Origin: Sphingobacteriaceae bacterium | GTDB taxonomy: Bacteria > Bacteroidota > Bacteroidia > Sphingobacteriales > Sphingobacteriaceae | Assembly: GCA_019751895.1 (NCBI GenBank) | Contig: JAIEMU010000046.1 | Coordinates: forward strand, 1-34,765 | Length of the DNA: 34,765 nt | Reading direction: 5' to 3' | Shown here: piece after piece, positions 18,137 to 25,706 of the stretch | Numbering within the stretch: position 1 is the first letter of the stretch | Layout of the letters: every line of letters starts with the position of its first letter | Notes under the pieces: generated by a model | Databases searched by the model: none | Seen by the model: only the letters and a program-made list of their open reading frames with translations | Told to the model about the DNA's origin: nothing | Program-made: the position numbers and the translations under genes

Positions 18137-19012
18137 ATGAAAAAACTTAGAGTAGCCATATTAGGCAGTGGAAATATAGGAACAGATTTATTAATTAAAA
18201 TCCAACGTTCCGAATTTTTAGAATGTGTTTTATTTATCGGAAGAAATTTGTCTTCACCAGGGATGGCGAAAGCCATTGCTATGGGGGTAAAAGTTTCAGA
18301 CGAAAGCATCAATGCTATTGTAAAAAATCCAGATGCAGTTGATTTGATTTTTGATGCCACTTCGGCAAAAGATGCAAAGATACATTGGGAGGTTTTAGAT
18401 AAATTAGGAAAAATAGTGGTAGATATGACTCCTGCTAAATTAGGCGTTTTCTGCATTCCGGCTGTAAATTTAGATGAAGTTTTGGAACACAGAAATGTGA
18501 ATATGATTACCTGCGGAGGACAAGCTTCAATACCAATTGCTTATGTTATTGGCAAAACACAAAAAAACGTGGAATATATTGAAGTAGTATCAAGTATAGC
18601 TTCAAGAAGTGCTGGGCCTGCAACAAGGCTTAATTTAGATGAATATATTGACACCACCGAAAATGGAATTAAGCACTTTTCTAAAGTGCCTAGAACAAAA
18701 GCGATTCTGAATTTGAATCCTGCTGATCCTTGCATTGATATGCAAACAACTATATTTGCTCAAGTAGAAAATCCAGATATGGATTCTTTATTATACGAAG
18801 TAGATATTATGGTGAAAAAAATACAAGAGTATGTGCCAGGATATAGTTTGTTAGTTCCTCCCATTTTTGAAAATGGTAGAATTGTAATTATGGTTAAAGC
18901 ACAAGGATTAGGGGATTACTTACCTAAATATGCAGGGAATTTGGATATTATAAACTGTGCTGCAATTGCAGTTGCAGAACAATATTCGAAAAATTTTAAC
19001 AACATTAAATAG
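18137..19012 (+). CDS. Acylating acetaldehyde dehydrogenase, MhpF/DmpF family
   Basis: Interconverts acyl-CoA plus NADH with an aldehyde; in catabolic operons it oxidises acetaldehyde to acetyl-CoA while bound to the aldolase. The 291-residue protein has the NAD motif ILGSGNIGTDLL at 8-19, the FIGRN segment at 33-37, DATSAKDAKIHW at 73-84, and the catalytic Cys126 in NMITCGGQASIPI. SIASRSAGPATRLNLDEYI and TTIFAQVEN are further family landmarks. The gene follows the ThDP enzyme by eight bases and precedes the aldolase by seven, the same F-E order as in mhp/dmp operons. No mhpD-like hydratase or ring-cleavage gene is present, so it is unlikely to be catabolic here. Running in the reductive direction, it would supply an aldehyde from acyl-CoA. 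Confidence 0.9.
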   Translation: MKKLRVAILGSGNIGTDLLIKIQRSEFLECVLFIGRNLSSPGMAKAIAMGVKVSDESINAIVKNPDAVDLIFDATSAKDAKIHWEVLDKLGKIVVDMTPAKLGVFCIPAVNLDEVLEHRNVNMITCGGQASIPIAYVIGKTQKNVEYIEVVSSIASRSAGPATRLNLDEYIDTTENGIKHFSKVPRTKAILNLNPADPCIDMQTTIFAQVENPDMDSLLYEVDIMVKKIQEYVPGYSLLVPPIFENGRIVIMVKAQGLGDYLPKYAGNLDIINCAAIAVAEQYSKNFNNIK

Positions 19013-19019
19013 TAATTTC

Positions 19020-20030
19020 ATGATTAAGCAAATATTAATTAGTGACCCTACATTGCGTGATGGAAATCATGCTTGTGCACATCAATTGAGTCTTGAGCAA
19101 ATAGCTATTTATGCAGCAGCGGCTGATAAAGCAGGTGTTCCCATTGTGGAGGTTGGTCATGGAAATGGTTTAGGAGCTTCTTCGCTCCAAGTTGGTCTAT
19201 GCAAAGAAACCGACAAAGATATGCTTGAAACTGCAAGAAAGCATCTTAGCAAAAGTAAGTTAGGAATTCATGTAATTCCAGGCTTTGCAACCATAAAAAG
19301 AGATTTAATTAGAGCGATAGACATAGGTGTTGACGTGATTCGAATTGCATCACATTGTACGGAGGCTGACATTACGCAACGTCATTTAGGATACGTAAGA
19401 GAAAGAGGTAAAGAAGCTTATGGTGTATTGATGATGAGTCATATGGCATCAGCAACGGTTTTGGTTGAAGAAGCCCAAAAAATGGAGTTGTATGGAGCAG
19501 AAGGAATTATAATAATGGATTCTGCAGGAGCTTATTTACCATCTGATGTTCAAGAAAAGGTTACTGCGCTAGTAAACGGATTGAAAGTACCAGTGGGTTT
19601 TCATGCGCATAATAACTTGGGAATGGCTGTGGCGAATTCAATTACAGCTATAGAATCTGGAGCTAAAATCCTTGATGGTACAGCAAGAGGTTTTGGAGCA
19701 GGTGCAGGGAATACACAATTAGAGGTTTTGGTTGCTGTTTTGGAGAAAATGGGTTATGTAACGGGTATTGATTTGTATAAAATGTTAGATGCATCAGATA
19801 TAGCCGAAGATAAAATAATGAAAAATGTTCCGATTATAAAATCGGAAAGTATCATAAGCGGATTATCTGGAGTATTTTCTGGTTTTGCAAAACATGTTAC
19901 AAGAATTTCAAGTGAATATAAAGTTGATCCAAGAGATGTATATCGTGAATTGGGTAAAAGAAAAATCGTTGGAGGGCAAGAGGATATGATTATTGAGGTA
20001 GTTATGGATTTAATTAGAAATCGAAAATAA
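19020..20030 (+). CDS. 4-hydroxy-2-oxovalerate aldolase-like pyruvate aldolase (MhpE/DmpG family)
   Basis: Class II aldolase of the HMGL-like family that reversibly joins pyruvate and an aldehyde to give a 4-hydroxy-2-keto acid. The 336-residue protein keeps SDPTLRDGNHACAHQ with Arg13, Asp14 and the proposed general base His17, and the metal ligands His195 and His197 in GFHAHNNLG. The GFGAGAGNTQLEVL loop and the C-terminal partner-binding domain ending RKIVGGQEDMIIEV are also present. The C-terminal YAGVY motif of MhpE/DmpG reads LSGVF here (Leu282, Phe286), so the active-site tyrosine appears to be replaced. An in-frame ATG at 18957 lies inside the dehydrogenase gene; 19020, seven bases after its stop codon, matches the family start. 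The stop codon overlaps the next gene's ATG by one base. Confidence 0.9.
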   Translation: MIKQILISDPTLRDGNHACAHQLSLEQIAIYAAAADKAGVPIVEVGHGNGLGASSLQVGLCKETDKDMLETARKHLSKSKLGIHVIPGFATIKRDLIRAIDIGVDVIRIASHCTEADITQRHLGYVRERGKEAYGVLMMSHMASATVLVEEAQKMELYGAEGIIIMDSAGAYLPSDVQEKVTALVNGLKVPVGFHAHNNLGMAVANSITAIESGAKILDGTARGFGAGAGNTQLEVLVAVLEKMGYVTGIDLYKMLDASDIAEDKIMKNVPIIKSESIISGLSGVFSGFAKHVTRISSEYKVDPRDVYRELGKRKIVGGQEDMIIEVVMDLIRNRK

Positions 20031-21079
20031 TGAAATTAGCTAAAAATAAAGTTGTATTCGAGGATTGTAAAAAATCATGTACAGAAATTGAATGTTTTTC
20101 AATTTTAGACAATCAATCGATTCTTGTAACTGGAGGTACTGGTTTTATGGGAAAATGGATTGCTGAAATGGTTTCTTATATTAATGAAACGGGTAATTAC
20201 AATATAAAATTATATTTATTAGGACGTGATATAAGTAAATTTAAAGAAGAGGTTCCGCATTTAGCAGAAAAACCATTTGTTAGTCTAATTAAGCAGGATG
20301 TTAGGTATCTTCATAATTTACCGAGTGATGTAAATTATATTATTCATGCCGCAGGAACACCTGATAATAGGGAACATGTTTCTAATCCTTTGAAAACAAT
20401 TGAAACATTCTACAAAGGAACTCAATCAGTCTTGGATGCAGCAACACGGTTAACCGATTTAAGAAAGGTAGTGCATTTGAGTTCTCATCAGGTTTATGGG
20501 AAAAACGAAACCGAACAATTCATAAATGAAAATGCATTTGGAGCTTTTGAAGCTTTAAATGTAGCTTCTTGTTATGCCGAAGCGAAAAGAATAGCCGAAA
20601 CTTTATGTTCTCACTATAAGAATAGTATGAGATTGCCCATTGTCATTTTAAGGCCTTTTGCTTTCATAGGCCCTTATCAAGATTTAGAAAAGCCTTGGGC
20701 AATTAACAGCTTTATTAGAGATGCTATGTTAGGAGGACCGATTCGTGTGTTGGGTAATGGATTAACGCAAAGAAGTTATTTGTATGCTAGCGACATGGCT
20801 TATTGTATTTTATTGTCATTAATTAAAGGCGAAAATGGGGGCATTTATAATTTTGGAAGTAAAGTTGGCATATCGTTAAATGATTTGGCAATTAAAATAC
20901 AAAATCAATCGGTATCAAAAATTGAAATTTTATCTAGATCATCGAAAGATTTCGACAATGTTTCTAAGTTAGTACCCAATACCGATAAAATAACTAGACA
21001 ATTAAATTTTAAAGAAACAATCACGCTTGATAAAGCAATTGAAAGAACAATATTGTGGAATCAATTAAATAACGACTAA
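20030..21079 (+). CDS. Second NAD-dependent epimerase/reductase (SDR) of the branched-sugar module
   Basis: Extended SDR of 349 residues. It has the NAD motif LVTGGTGFMGKWIAEMV near 30-46, IIHAAGTPDNREHV, the LSSHQVYGKNE serine motif, and SCYAEAKRIAETL with Tyr and Lys of YxxxK. The C-terminal part has LRPFAFIGPYQDL and GIYNFGSKVGISLNDLA. The SCYAE(S/A)KR motif is shared with the SDR at 15220-16281, so the two are probably distant paralogues or members of the same subfamily. Its ATG overlaps the aldolase stop codon by one base, linking it to the aldolase and dehydrogenase. One of the two SDRs is likely the ketoreductase that finishes the branched sugar; the other may epimerise or reduce a different carbon. 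Which does which cannot be told from the sequence. Confidence 0.8.
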   Translation: MKLAKNKVVFEDCKKSCTEIECFSILDNQSILVTGGTGFMGKWIAEMVSYINETGNYNIKLYLLGRDISKFKEEVPHLAEKPFVSLIKQDVRYLHNLPSDVNYIIHAAGTPDNREHVSNPLKTIETFYKGTQSVLDAATRLTDLRKVVHLSSHQVYGKNETEQFINENAFGAFEALNVASCYAEAKRIAETLCSHYKNSMRLPIVILRPFAFIGPYQDLEKPWAINSFIRDAMLGGPIRVLGNGLTQRSYLYASDMAYCILLSLIKGENGGIYNFGSKVGISLNDLAIKIQNQSVSKIEILSRSSKDFDNVSKLVPNTDKITRQLNFKETITLDKAIERTILWNQLNND

Positions 21080-21082
21080 AAA

Positions 21083-22021
21083 ATGAATATTAAGAATATT
21101 AAAGATAAATTTTCAAAAAATGAAATCAATAAAGCTAATTTTGTTGCTGCAATGCATGAGTTTCACATGGCGCTTTTTGAATTTTCTAAAAATTTAAGCG
21201 ACACAGAAATTGAAAAAATTGAAATTGAAGATAATAAAGTTATTTTTACTTCACGTAAAACAAAATTCCATCCAGGAGGGGTTAAATTTTATGTAGATTG
21301 CTTAGATAAAAGAATTACACCAATAGAAGCTTTTAATTTCAATTATTATGAGCAGGAAGAGTCTGAAATGCTTTATAATCTTGTAGGTAATGATGAAGTG
21401 ATTTTTGATATTGGTGCAAATATTGGATGGTATTCTAATCATTTATCAAAGAAATTGCCAAACAGTTTGATTTATGCTTTTGAGCCTATTCCTGAAACTT
21501 TTGAACAGATTTCTAAAAATACGCAATTAAATAAGGCCATTAATATTAAATTGAATAATGTTGCTTTATCCGATAAAGTTCAAAAACTATCTTTTTTTTA
21601 TTCTCCTAACATAACTGGTGCATCATCATCGGTTAACATCACAGAGAACGAAAATATGTTAAAGTTAGAGTGCCAAACCAATACAATTGATCTTTTTATA
21701 AAAGAACAAAATATTTCTAAACTTGATTTTATAAAATGTGATGTGGAAGGAGCTGAATTATTGGTTTACAAAGGAGGTGCTGAAAGTATTGAAAAGTATA
21801 AGCCTATAGTTTTTACTGAGATGTTAAGAAAATGGGCATTGAAATTTGATTATCATCCAAACGATATAATTGATTTTTTTACCAAATTAGGATACAAGTG
21901 TTTTGTTGCTTCAGAAGGTAGATTGAAATCTATAGAAAAGGTAACGGATGATACAATTGAGACAAACTTCTTCTTTTTACATTCAAATAAACATGCAGAT
22001 AAAATAAAAAATTTAAGTTAA
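21083..22021 (+). CDS. FkbM-family methyltransferase
   Basis: Probable SAM-dependent O-methyltransferase for a sugar hydroxyl. The 312-residue protein has an N-terminal 90-residue extension with no recognised domain, then the class I methyltransferase core: motif [14 protein letters not shown] at 106-118, [11 protein letters not shown] with the acidic ribose-binding residue, and the FkbM signature [19 protein letters not shown], followed by IVFTEML. It begins three bases after the second SDR and ends one base before rfbH, so it is embedded in the CDP-sugar operon. A methyl group on the branched sugar or on another residue of the repeat is plausible; the acceptor is unknown. Confidence 0.85.
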   Translation: MNIKNIKDKFSKNEINKANFVAAMHEFHMALFEFSKNLSDTEIEKIEIEDNKVIFTSRKTKFHPGGVKFYVDCLDKRITPIEAFNFNYYEQEESEMLYNLVGNDEVIFDIGANIGWYSNHLSKKLPNSLIYAFEPIPETFEQISKNTQLNKAINIKLNNVALSDKVQKLSFFYSPNITGASSSVNITENENMLKLECQTNTIDLFIKEQNISKLDFIKCDVEGAELLVYKGGAESIEKYKPIVFTEMLRKWALKFDYHPNDIIDFFTKLGYKCFVASEGRLKSIEKVTDDTIETNFFFLHSNKHADKIKNLS

Positions 22022-22022
22022 C

Positions 22023-23327
22023 ATGTTACAAAACATTACAGATGCTACACTTTTGAATAGTTTAAGAGAAATAGCCAAGAAAAACTCAACACAGGTAATC
22101 GTACCTGGCGAAAACTATATACCCGTTACCGGGAAAGTATTGGATGCAGAGGATATTTTAATGGGAGTGGATGCAGCTTTAGATGGCTGGCTTACTGCAG
22201 GTCGTTTTGCTTCAAAATTTGAAACAGATTTTGCAGCATATTTTGGAGCGCACAGAGCGTTATTAGTAAATTCAGGATCATCGGCGAATTTGGTTGCTTT
22301 TTATGCTTTGACCTCTCCGAAATTAGGAGAACGTGCCATCAAACCAGGAGACGAAGTAATTACGGTTGCAGCAGGTTTTCCAACAACTATAAACCCAATC
22401 ATTCAGTTTGGAGCGATACCTGTTTTTATAGATGTGGATATTGCCACGCATAATGTAAAAGCCGATATGCTAGAGGCAGCAGTAAGCCCAAAAACCAAAG
22501 CCATTATGATTGCACACTCCTTGGGTAATCCTTTTGATTTGGATGAGGTAATGCGTGTTGCTAAGAAATACAATCTTTGGGTTGTTGAGGATGATTGTGA
22601 TTCTTTGGGAGCAACCTATAAAGGACAAAAAACAGGAACTTTTGGTGATATATCTACTTTCTCGTTCTATCCAGCGCATCATATCACCATGGGTGAAGGT
22701 GGAGCTGTTTTAATTAATAATCCAGTTTTATCCAAACTAGCTGAAAGTTTCCGTGACTGGGGACGTGATTGTTATTGTGAGCCAGGGAAAGACAATACTT
22801 GTGGCTGTCGTTTCGGGCAACAATTAGGAACTTTACCATATGGGTATGACCATAAATATACGTATTCGCATATTGGTTTCAACTTAAAAGTAACCGATAT
22901 GCAGGCTGCTTTTGGTGTGTCTCAAATTAAAAAGATAGACGGATTTGTACAAAGACGTAGAGAAAATTACGTTGCTTTGTACGAACGTATGAAAGAGTTT
23001 GAAGAAGTGTTTATTTTACCAGAACCAACACCGAATTCTGATCCTTCTTGGTTTGGTTTTTTATTAACACTTAGAGAGGGTGATGCTGCCGACAGACACA
23101 TGTTGGTGCAACATTTGGAAGAAAAGAAAATTGGAACTCGTTTGTTGTTTGGCGGTAATTTATTGCGCCAGCCTGCTTATGCCAATATTGAGCACAGAGT
23201 AGTTGGTGATTTGACGAATACTGATGCCATTATGAATCAATCGTTTTGGTTGGGGGTTTGGCCGGGATTGAATGAAACGCATTATGATTATATTGCGGAT
23301 GTGATTAGAGAATATTTAAACTCTTGA
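22023..23327 (+). CDS. rfbH: CDP-4-keto-6-deoxy-D-glucose 3-dehydratase (E1)
   Basis: PMP- and 2Fe-2S-dependent enzyme that removes the C3 hydroxyl of CDP-4-keto-6-deoxyglucose, giving the CDP-4-keto-3,6-dideoxyglucose precursor with its partner reductase. In 434 residues the aminotransferase-like fold is clear ([29 protein letters not shown]). The usual PLP lysine is replaced by histidine at position 220 in [14 protein letters not shown], diagnostic of this family. The four cluster cysteines are Cys192, Cys250, Cys252 and Cys260, spaced CX57CX1CX7C, exactly the E1 pattern. It is separated from rfbF-rfbG by six genes, unlike the usual compact ddh order. The flippase GTG follows one base after its stop codon. 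Confidence 0.97.
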   Translation: MLQNITDATLLNSLREIAKKNSTQVIVPGENYIPVTGKVLDAEDILMGVDAALDGWLTAGRFASKFETDFAAYFGAHRALLVNSGSSANLVAFYALTSPKLGERAIKPGDEVITVAAGFPTTINPIIQFGAIPVFIDVDIATHNVKADMLEAAVSPKTKAIMIAHSLGNPFDLDEVMRVAKKYNLWVVEDDCDSLGATYKGQKTGTFGDISTFSFYPAHHITMGEGGAVLINNPVLSKLAESFRDWGRDCYCEPGKDNTCGCRFGQQLGTLPYGYDHKYTYSHIGFNLKVTDMQAAFGVSQIKKIDGFVQRRRENYVALYERMKEFEEVFILPEPTPNSDPSWFGFLLTLREGDAADRHMLVQHLEEKKIGTRLLFGGNLLRQPAYANIEHRVVGDLTNTDAIMNQSFWLGVWPGLNETHYDYIADVIREYLNS

Positions 23328-23328
23328 T

Positions 23329-24699
23329 GTGCTAAAACTAATAAAAAAAGGGTCTAACAAAATAGGAATAGACGGCGCTATAGCTTTCACTGTATTGTCG
23401 AGAGTTATTCAAGCTGCTGGTGGCGTTGTAACATTGTTGTTCGTGGCAAAATGCTTGACCAAAGTGGAACAGGGATATTATTATACTTTTGGGAGTATTT
23501 TGGCAATACAAATCTTCTTTGAGTTGGGTTTATCTAGTATTATAACACAGTTTGTGGCACATGAAAATGCCAATTTAATGTGGCACGACCGAATACGTTT
23601 TACAGGCTCGGAAGAATCGAGTTCAAGATTAGCATCCTTATTACGGTTTACAGTAAAATGGTTTACAGTTATTTCAGTATTGCTGTTTTTTTGTTTACTT
23701 ATAGCTGGGTATGTGTTTTTTAGTACATACGGAAAAGGGAATGTTGATGTCAATTGGCATATTCCATGGGTAATTCTATCCGTTACAACTTCTCTTTCGT
23801 TGATGGTTTCGCCAATATTAGCCTTTTTTGAAGGACTGGGGTCGGTAAAAGAAGTGTCAAGAATTCGAATGATACAACAAATCATACAGCTTAGTTTTGT
23901 GCTGATTTTGTTTTCTTTGGATTTTAAGCTTTTTTCTGTACCAGTCGCCGCAGTTGTTTCTTTTTCGATAGTGCCTTTTTGGATTTTTTTCGGAAAGAAA
24001 AGGAAATTGTTGACTTTTATTTGGAATAAAATAGGAAATTGGCATGTTAATTATCGTTTGGAAATTTTTCCTTATCAATGGAAAATAGCTTTAAGCTGGA
24101 TTAGTGGGTATTTTATTTTTCAATTGTTTAATCCTGTTCTCTTTGCTACCGAAGGACCTGTCGTAGCAGGACAAATGGGAATGACATTAGCGATTTTAAA
24201 TGCCATTTTGATGCTTACTTTGAGTTGGGTGAGTACTAAGGTTCCTATTTTTTCGGGATTAATTGCCAAAAAAGAATATGTACAATTGGATTACTTGTTT
24301 AATAAAACTGTAATACAATCTACCTTGTTAAATATTTTTGCGCTAACTGTTTTTTTTACCCTAATTTTTATATTGCGTTCTTATGATATCAAAATAGCAG
24401 GAAAGAGTTTTTGGGATCGATTTTTGCCTCTTTTGCCCATGCTATTTATGATGATTCCAGTTTTGTTAAATCATGTGATAGCAGCTTGGGCGACTTACCT
24501 CCGTTGCCATAAAAAAGAGCCTATGATGATTCAGAGTATTGTTATCGGGATTCTTTGTTCTATTTCAACAATCACTTTAGGAAAGTATTTTGGCGTGATA
24601 GGAATGACTTTAGGGTACATGATATTGACAGTTATAGGTTTTATTTGGACTTATTTTATTTTTACAACTAAGAAAAAAGAATGGCATAATGAAGGTTAA
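23329..24699 (+). CDS. wzx: Wzx-type lipid-linked oligosaccharide flippase
   Basis: Integral inner-membrane protein of 456 residues that should move the undecaprenyl-linked repeat unit across the membrane. About twelve hydrophobic helices are visible, among them GAIAFTVLSRVIQAAGGVVT, VISVLLFFCLLIAGYVFF, LSFVLILFSLDF, LLPMLFMMIPVLLNHVIAAW and MILTVIGFIWTYFIF. The pattern matches the polysaccharide-flippase (Wzx/RfbX) superfamily and not an ABC exporter. The start is GTG at 23329; an ATG overlapping the rfbH stop codon (23327) leads to an immediate stop and is ruled out. The 3' end overlaps the GT2 gene by 11 bases. Its presence indicates a Wzx/Wzy-dependent assembly route. Confidence 0.88.
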   Translation: MLKLIKKGSNKIGIDGAIAFTVLSRVIQAAGGVVTLLFVAKCLTKVEQGYYYTFGSILAIQIFFELGLSSIITQFVAHENANLMWHDRIRFTGSEESSSRLASLLRFTVKWFTVISVLLFFCLLIAGYVFFSTYGKGNVDVNWHIPWVILSVTTSLSLMVSPILAFFEGLGSVKEVSRIRMIQQIIQLSFVLILFSLDFKLFSVPVAAVVSFSIVPFWIFFGKKRKLLTFIWNKIGNWHVNYRLEIFPYQWKIALSWISGYFIFQLFNPVLFATEGPVVAGQMGMTLAILNAILMLTLSWVSTKVPIFSGLIAKKEYVQLDYLFNKTVIQSTLLNIFALTVFFTLIFILRSYDIKIAGKSFWDRFLPLLPMLFMMIPVLLNHVIAAWATYLRCHKKEPMMIQSIVIGILCSISTITLGKYFGVIGMTLGYMILTVIGFIWTYFIFTTKKKEWHNEG

Positions 24700-25588
24700 A
24701 TTATTATCAATTTGTATTCCTACATACAATCGAGCCGAAGTATTAGATAGTACATTGAATTCTCTTTTTTCTAATCCAGATTTTGATGCAGAAAAAATTG
24801 AAGTTGTTGTTGTGGATAATTGTTCTACAGATGATACCAAAGAAATAGTAAGTGGTTATCCATTAGTTAATTATTATAGAAATTCGCATCATGTTAAAGA
24901 CGTTGATTTTACCATAGTCTTGGGTTATGCTACAGGAGACTATATTAGATTGCTTAATGACACTATTTCTTTTAAGCCTGGAAAGTTGAAAGAAATGTTA
25001 GAAAGGATAGAGAAACAAAAAGATATTGGTGTGAACTTATTTTTTTGTCAAAATATTTTTTTGCATAAAAATTGTCGTGTAGACGTAGATAATAAAGAAT
25101 CATATCTAAAAGAGATTAGTTTCTATTCAACTTGGATTGCAAATTTCGGGGTTTGGAGAGAAGACTATTTGAAAATTGACGATAAACACCGCTATGATGC
25201 TTTATTATTTAGTCAAGTAGATTGGTGCTACCGTATTGTATCTAATAATAAAAAGACTATCATTTATTTCGAGGATTTATTTGATGTAACTACACCAAAC
25301 AAAAAAGGTGGCTACAACATTTTTAAAACTTTTGTTGAGGATTATCTTTATATTATAAAACAGGAAAGAATAAGTTTTTTTGCGTATGAAGTAGAAAAAT
25401 ACAGACTTTTAAGGTACTTTGTTTATGGTTGGTTAGGTACTTTGCTCGTAACACATAAAGACAATTATAGTTTTGATACTAAAGGGGCTTTTAAAATAGT
25501 ATTAAAAAAATATTGGTACGAGCCTTATTTTTATATTGCTATAATTTTTTTTTGGTGTAAAAGAATTAAAAGTAAGGGGATAATTTAG
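24689..25588 (+). CDS. Family 2 glycosyltransferase (abequosyltransferase-like pattern)
   Basis: Cytoplasmic inverting glycosyltransferase of 299 residues with the GT-A opening LLSICIPTYNRAEVLDSTL at 5-23 and VVVVDNCSTDDTKEIV at 40-54. The usual acidic DxD segment reads RLLNDTISF (Asn90-Asp91-Thr92), so only one acidic residue is kept at that site. The LSICIPTYNR start and one-acidic-residue pattern recall GT2 enzymes that use CDP-3,6-dideoxyhexoses, such as abequosyltransferase, making this a candidate for adding the CDP-activated sugar. That link is inferred from pattern and context only. The C-terminal 60 residues contain basic/aromatic, membrane-surface-like sequence (YFYIAIIFFWCKRIK). 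The gene overlaps the flippase by 11 bases and is followed by a decayed acyltransferase fragment. Confidence 0.85.
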   Translation: MKVKLLSICIPTYNRAEVLDSTLNSLFSNPDFDAEKIEVVVVDNCSTDDTKEIVSGYPLVNYYRNSHHVKDVDFTIVLGYATGDYIRLLNDTISFKPGKLKEMLERIEKQKDIGVNLFFCQNIFLHKNCRVDVDNKESYLKEISFYSTWIANFGVWREDYLKIDDKHRYDALLFSQVDWCYRIVSNNKKTIIYFEDLFDVTTPNKKGGYNIFKTFVEDYLYIIKQERISFFAYEVEKYRLLRYFVYGWLGTLLVTHKDNYSFDTKGAFKIVLKKYWYEPYFYIAIIFFWCKRIKSKGII

Positions 25589-25591
25589 TAA

Positions 25592-25699
25592 GTTATTATT
25601 TACATTTGCGAAAAAATTATAGTAGGAGCCAATACAATCAATACCAAAAATTGTGTAATTGCAGGTAATCCTGCAAAAATAATTAAGCATTTAAAATAA
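25592..25699 (+). pseudogene. Remnant of a hexapeptide-repeat acyltransferase (C-terminus only)
   Basis: Between the GT2 stop codon and the GH99-like gene, one frame encodes about 35 residues ending at TAA 25697-25699. It includes EKIIVGANTINTKNC and VIAGNPAKIIKHLK. The IxxGNPAKxIK end is the signature C-terminus of left-handed beta-helix acetyltransferases (LacA/CysE-like), which normally have 150-220 residues. No start codon is present in this frame after the stop codon at 25589-25591, and the rest of the gene is absent. The best reading is a deletion scar of an O- or N-acetyltransferase gene lost from the locus. Translation is unlikely. Confidence 0.8.
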
Positions 25700-25706
25700 T
25701 TCATTT

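Noticed and set aside
18957-19019. N-terminal extension of the aldolase from the upstream in-frame ATG
   Set aside because: It would overlap the dehydrogenase gene by 56 bases and has no similarity to the family start; the ATG at 19020 gives the expected N-terminus.
18137-20030. Catabolic meta-cleavage (mhp/dmp) operon
   Set aside because: Only the dehydrogenase and aldolase are present; there is no hydratase, hydrolase or ring-cleavage gene, and both are embedded in sugar biosynthesis genes with a few bases between them.
23327-23329. ATG overlapping the rfbH stop codon as the flippase start
   Set aside because: That frame meets a stop codon after one codon; the GTG at 23329 opens the long frame.
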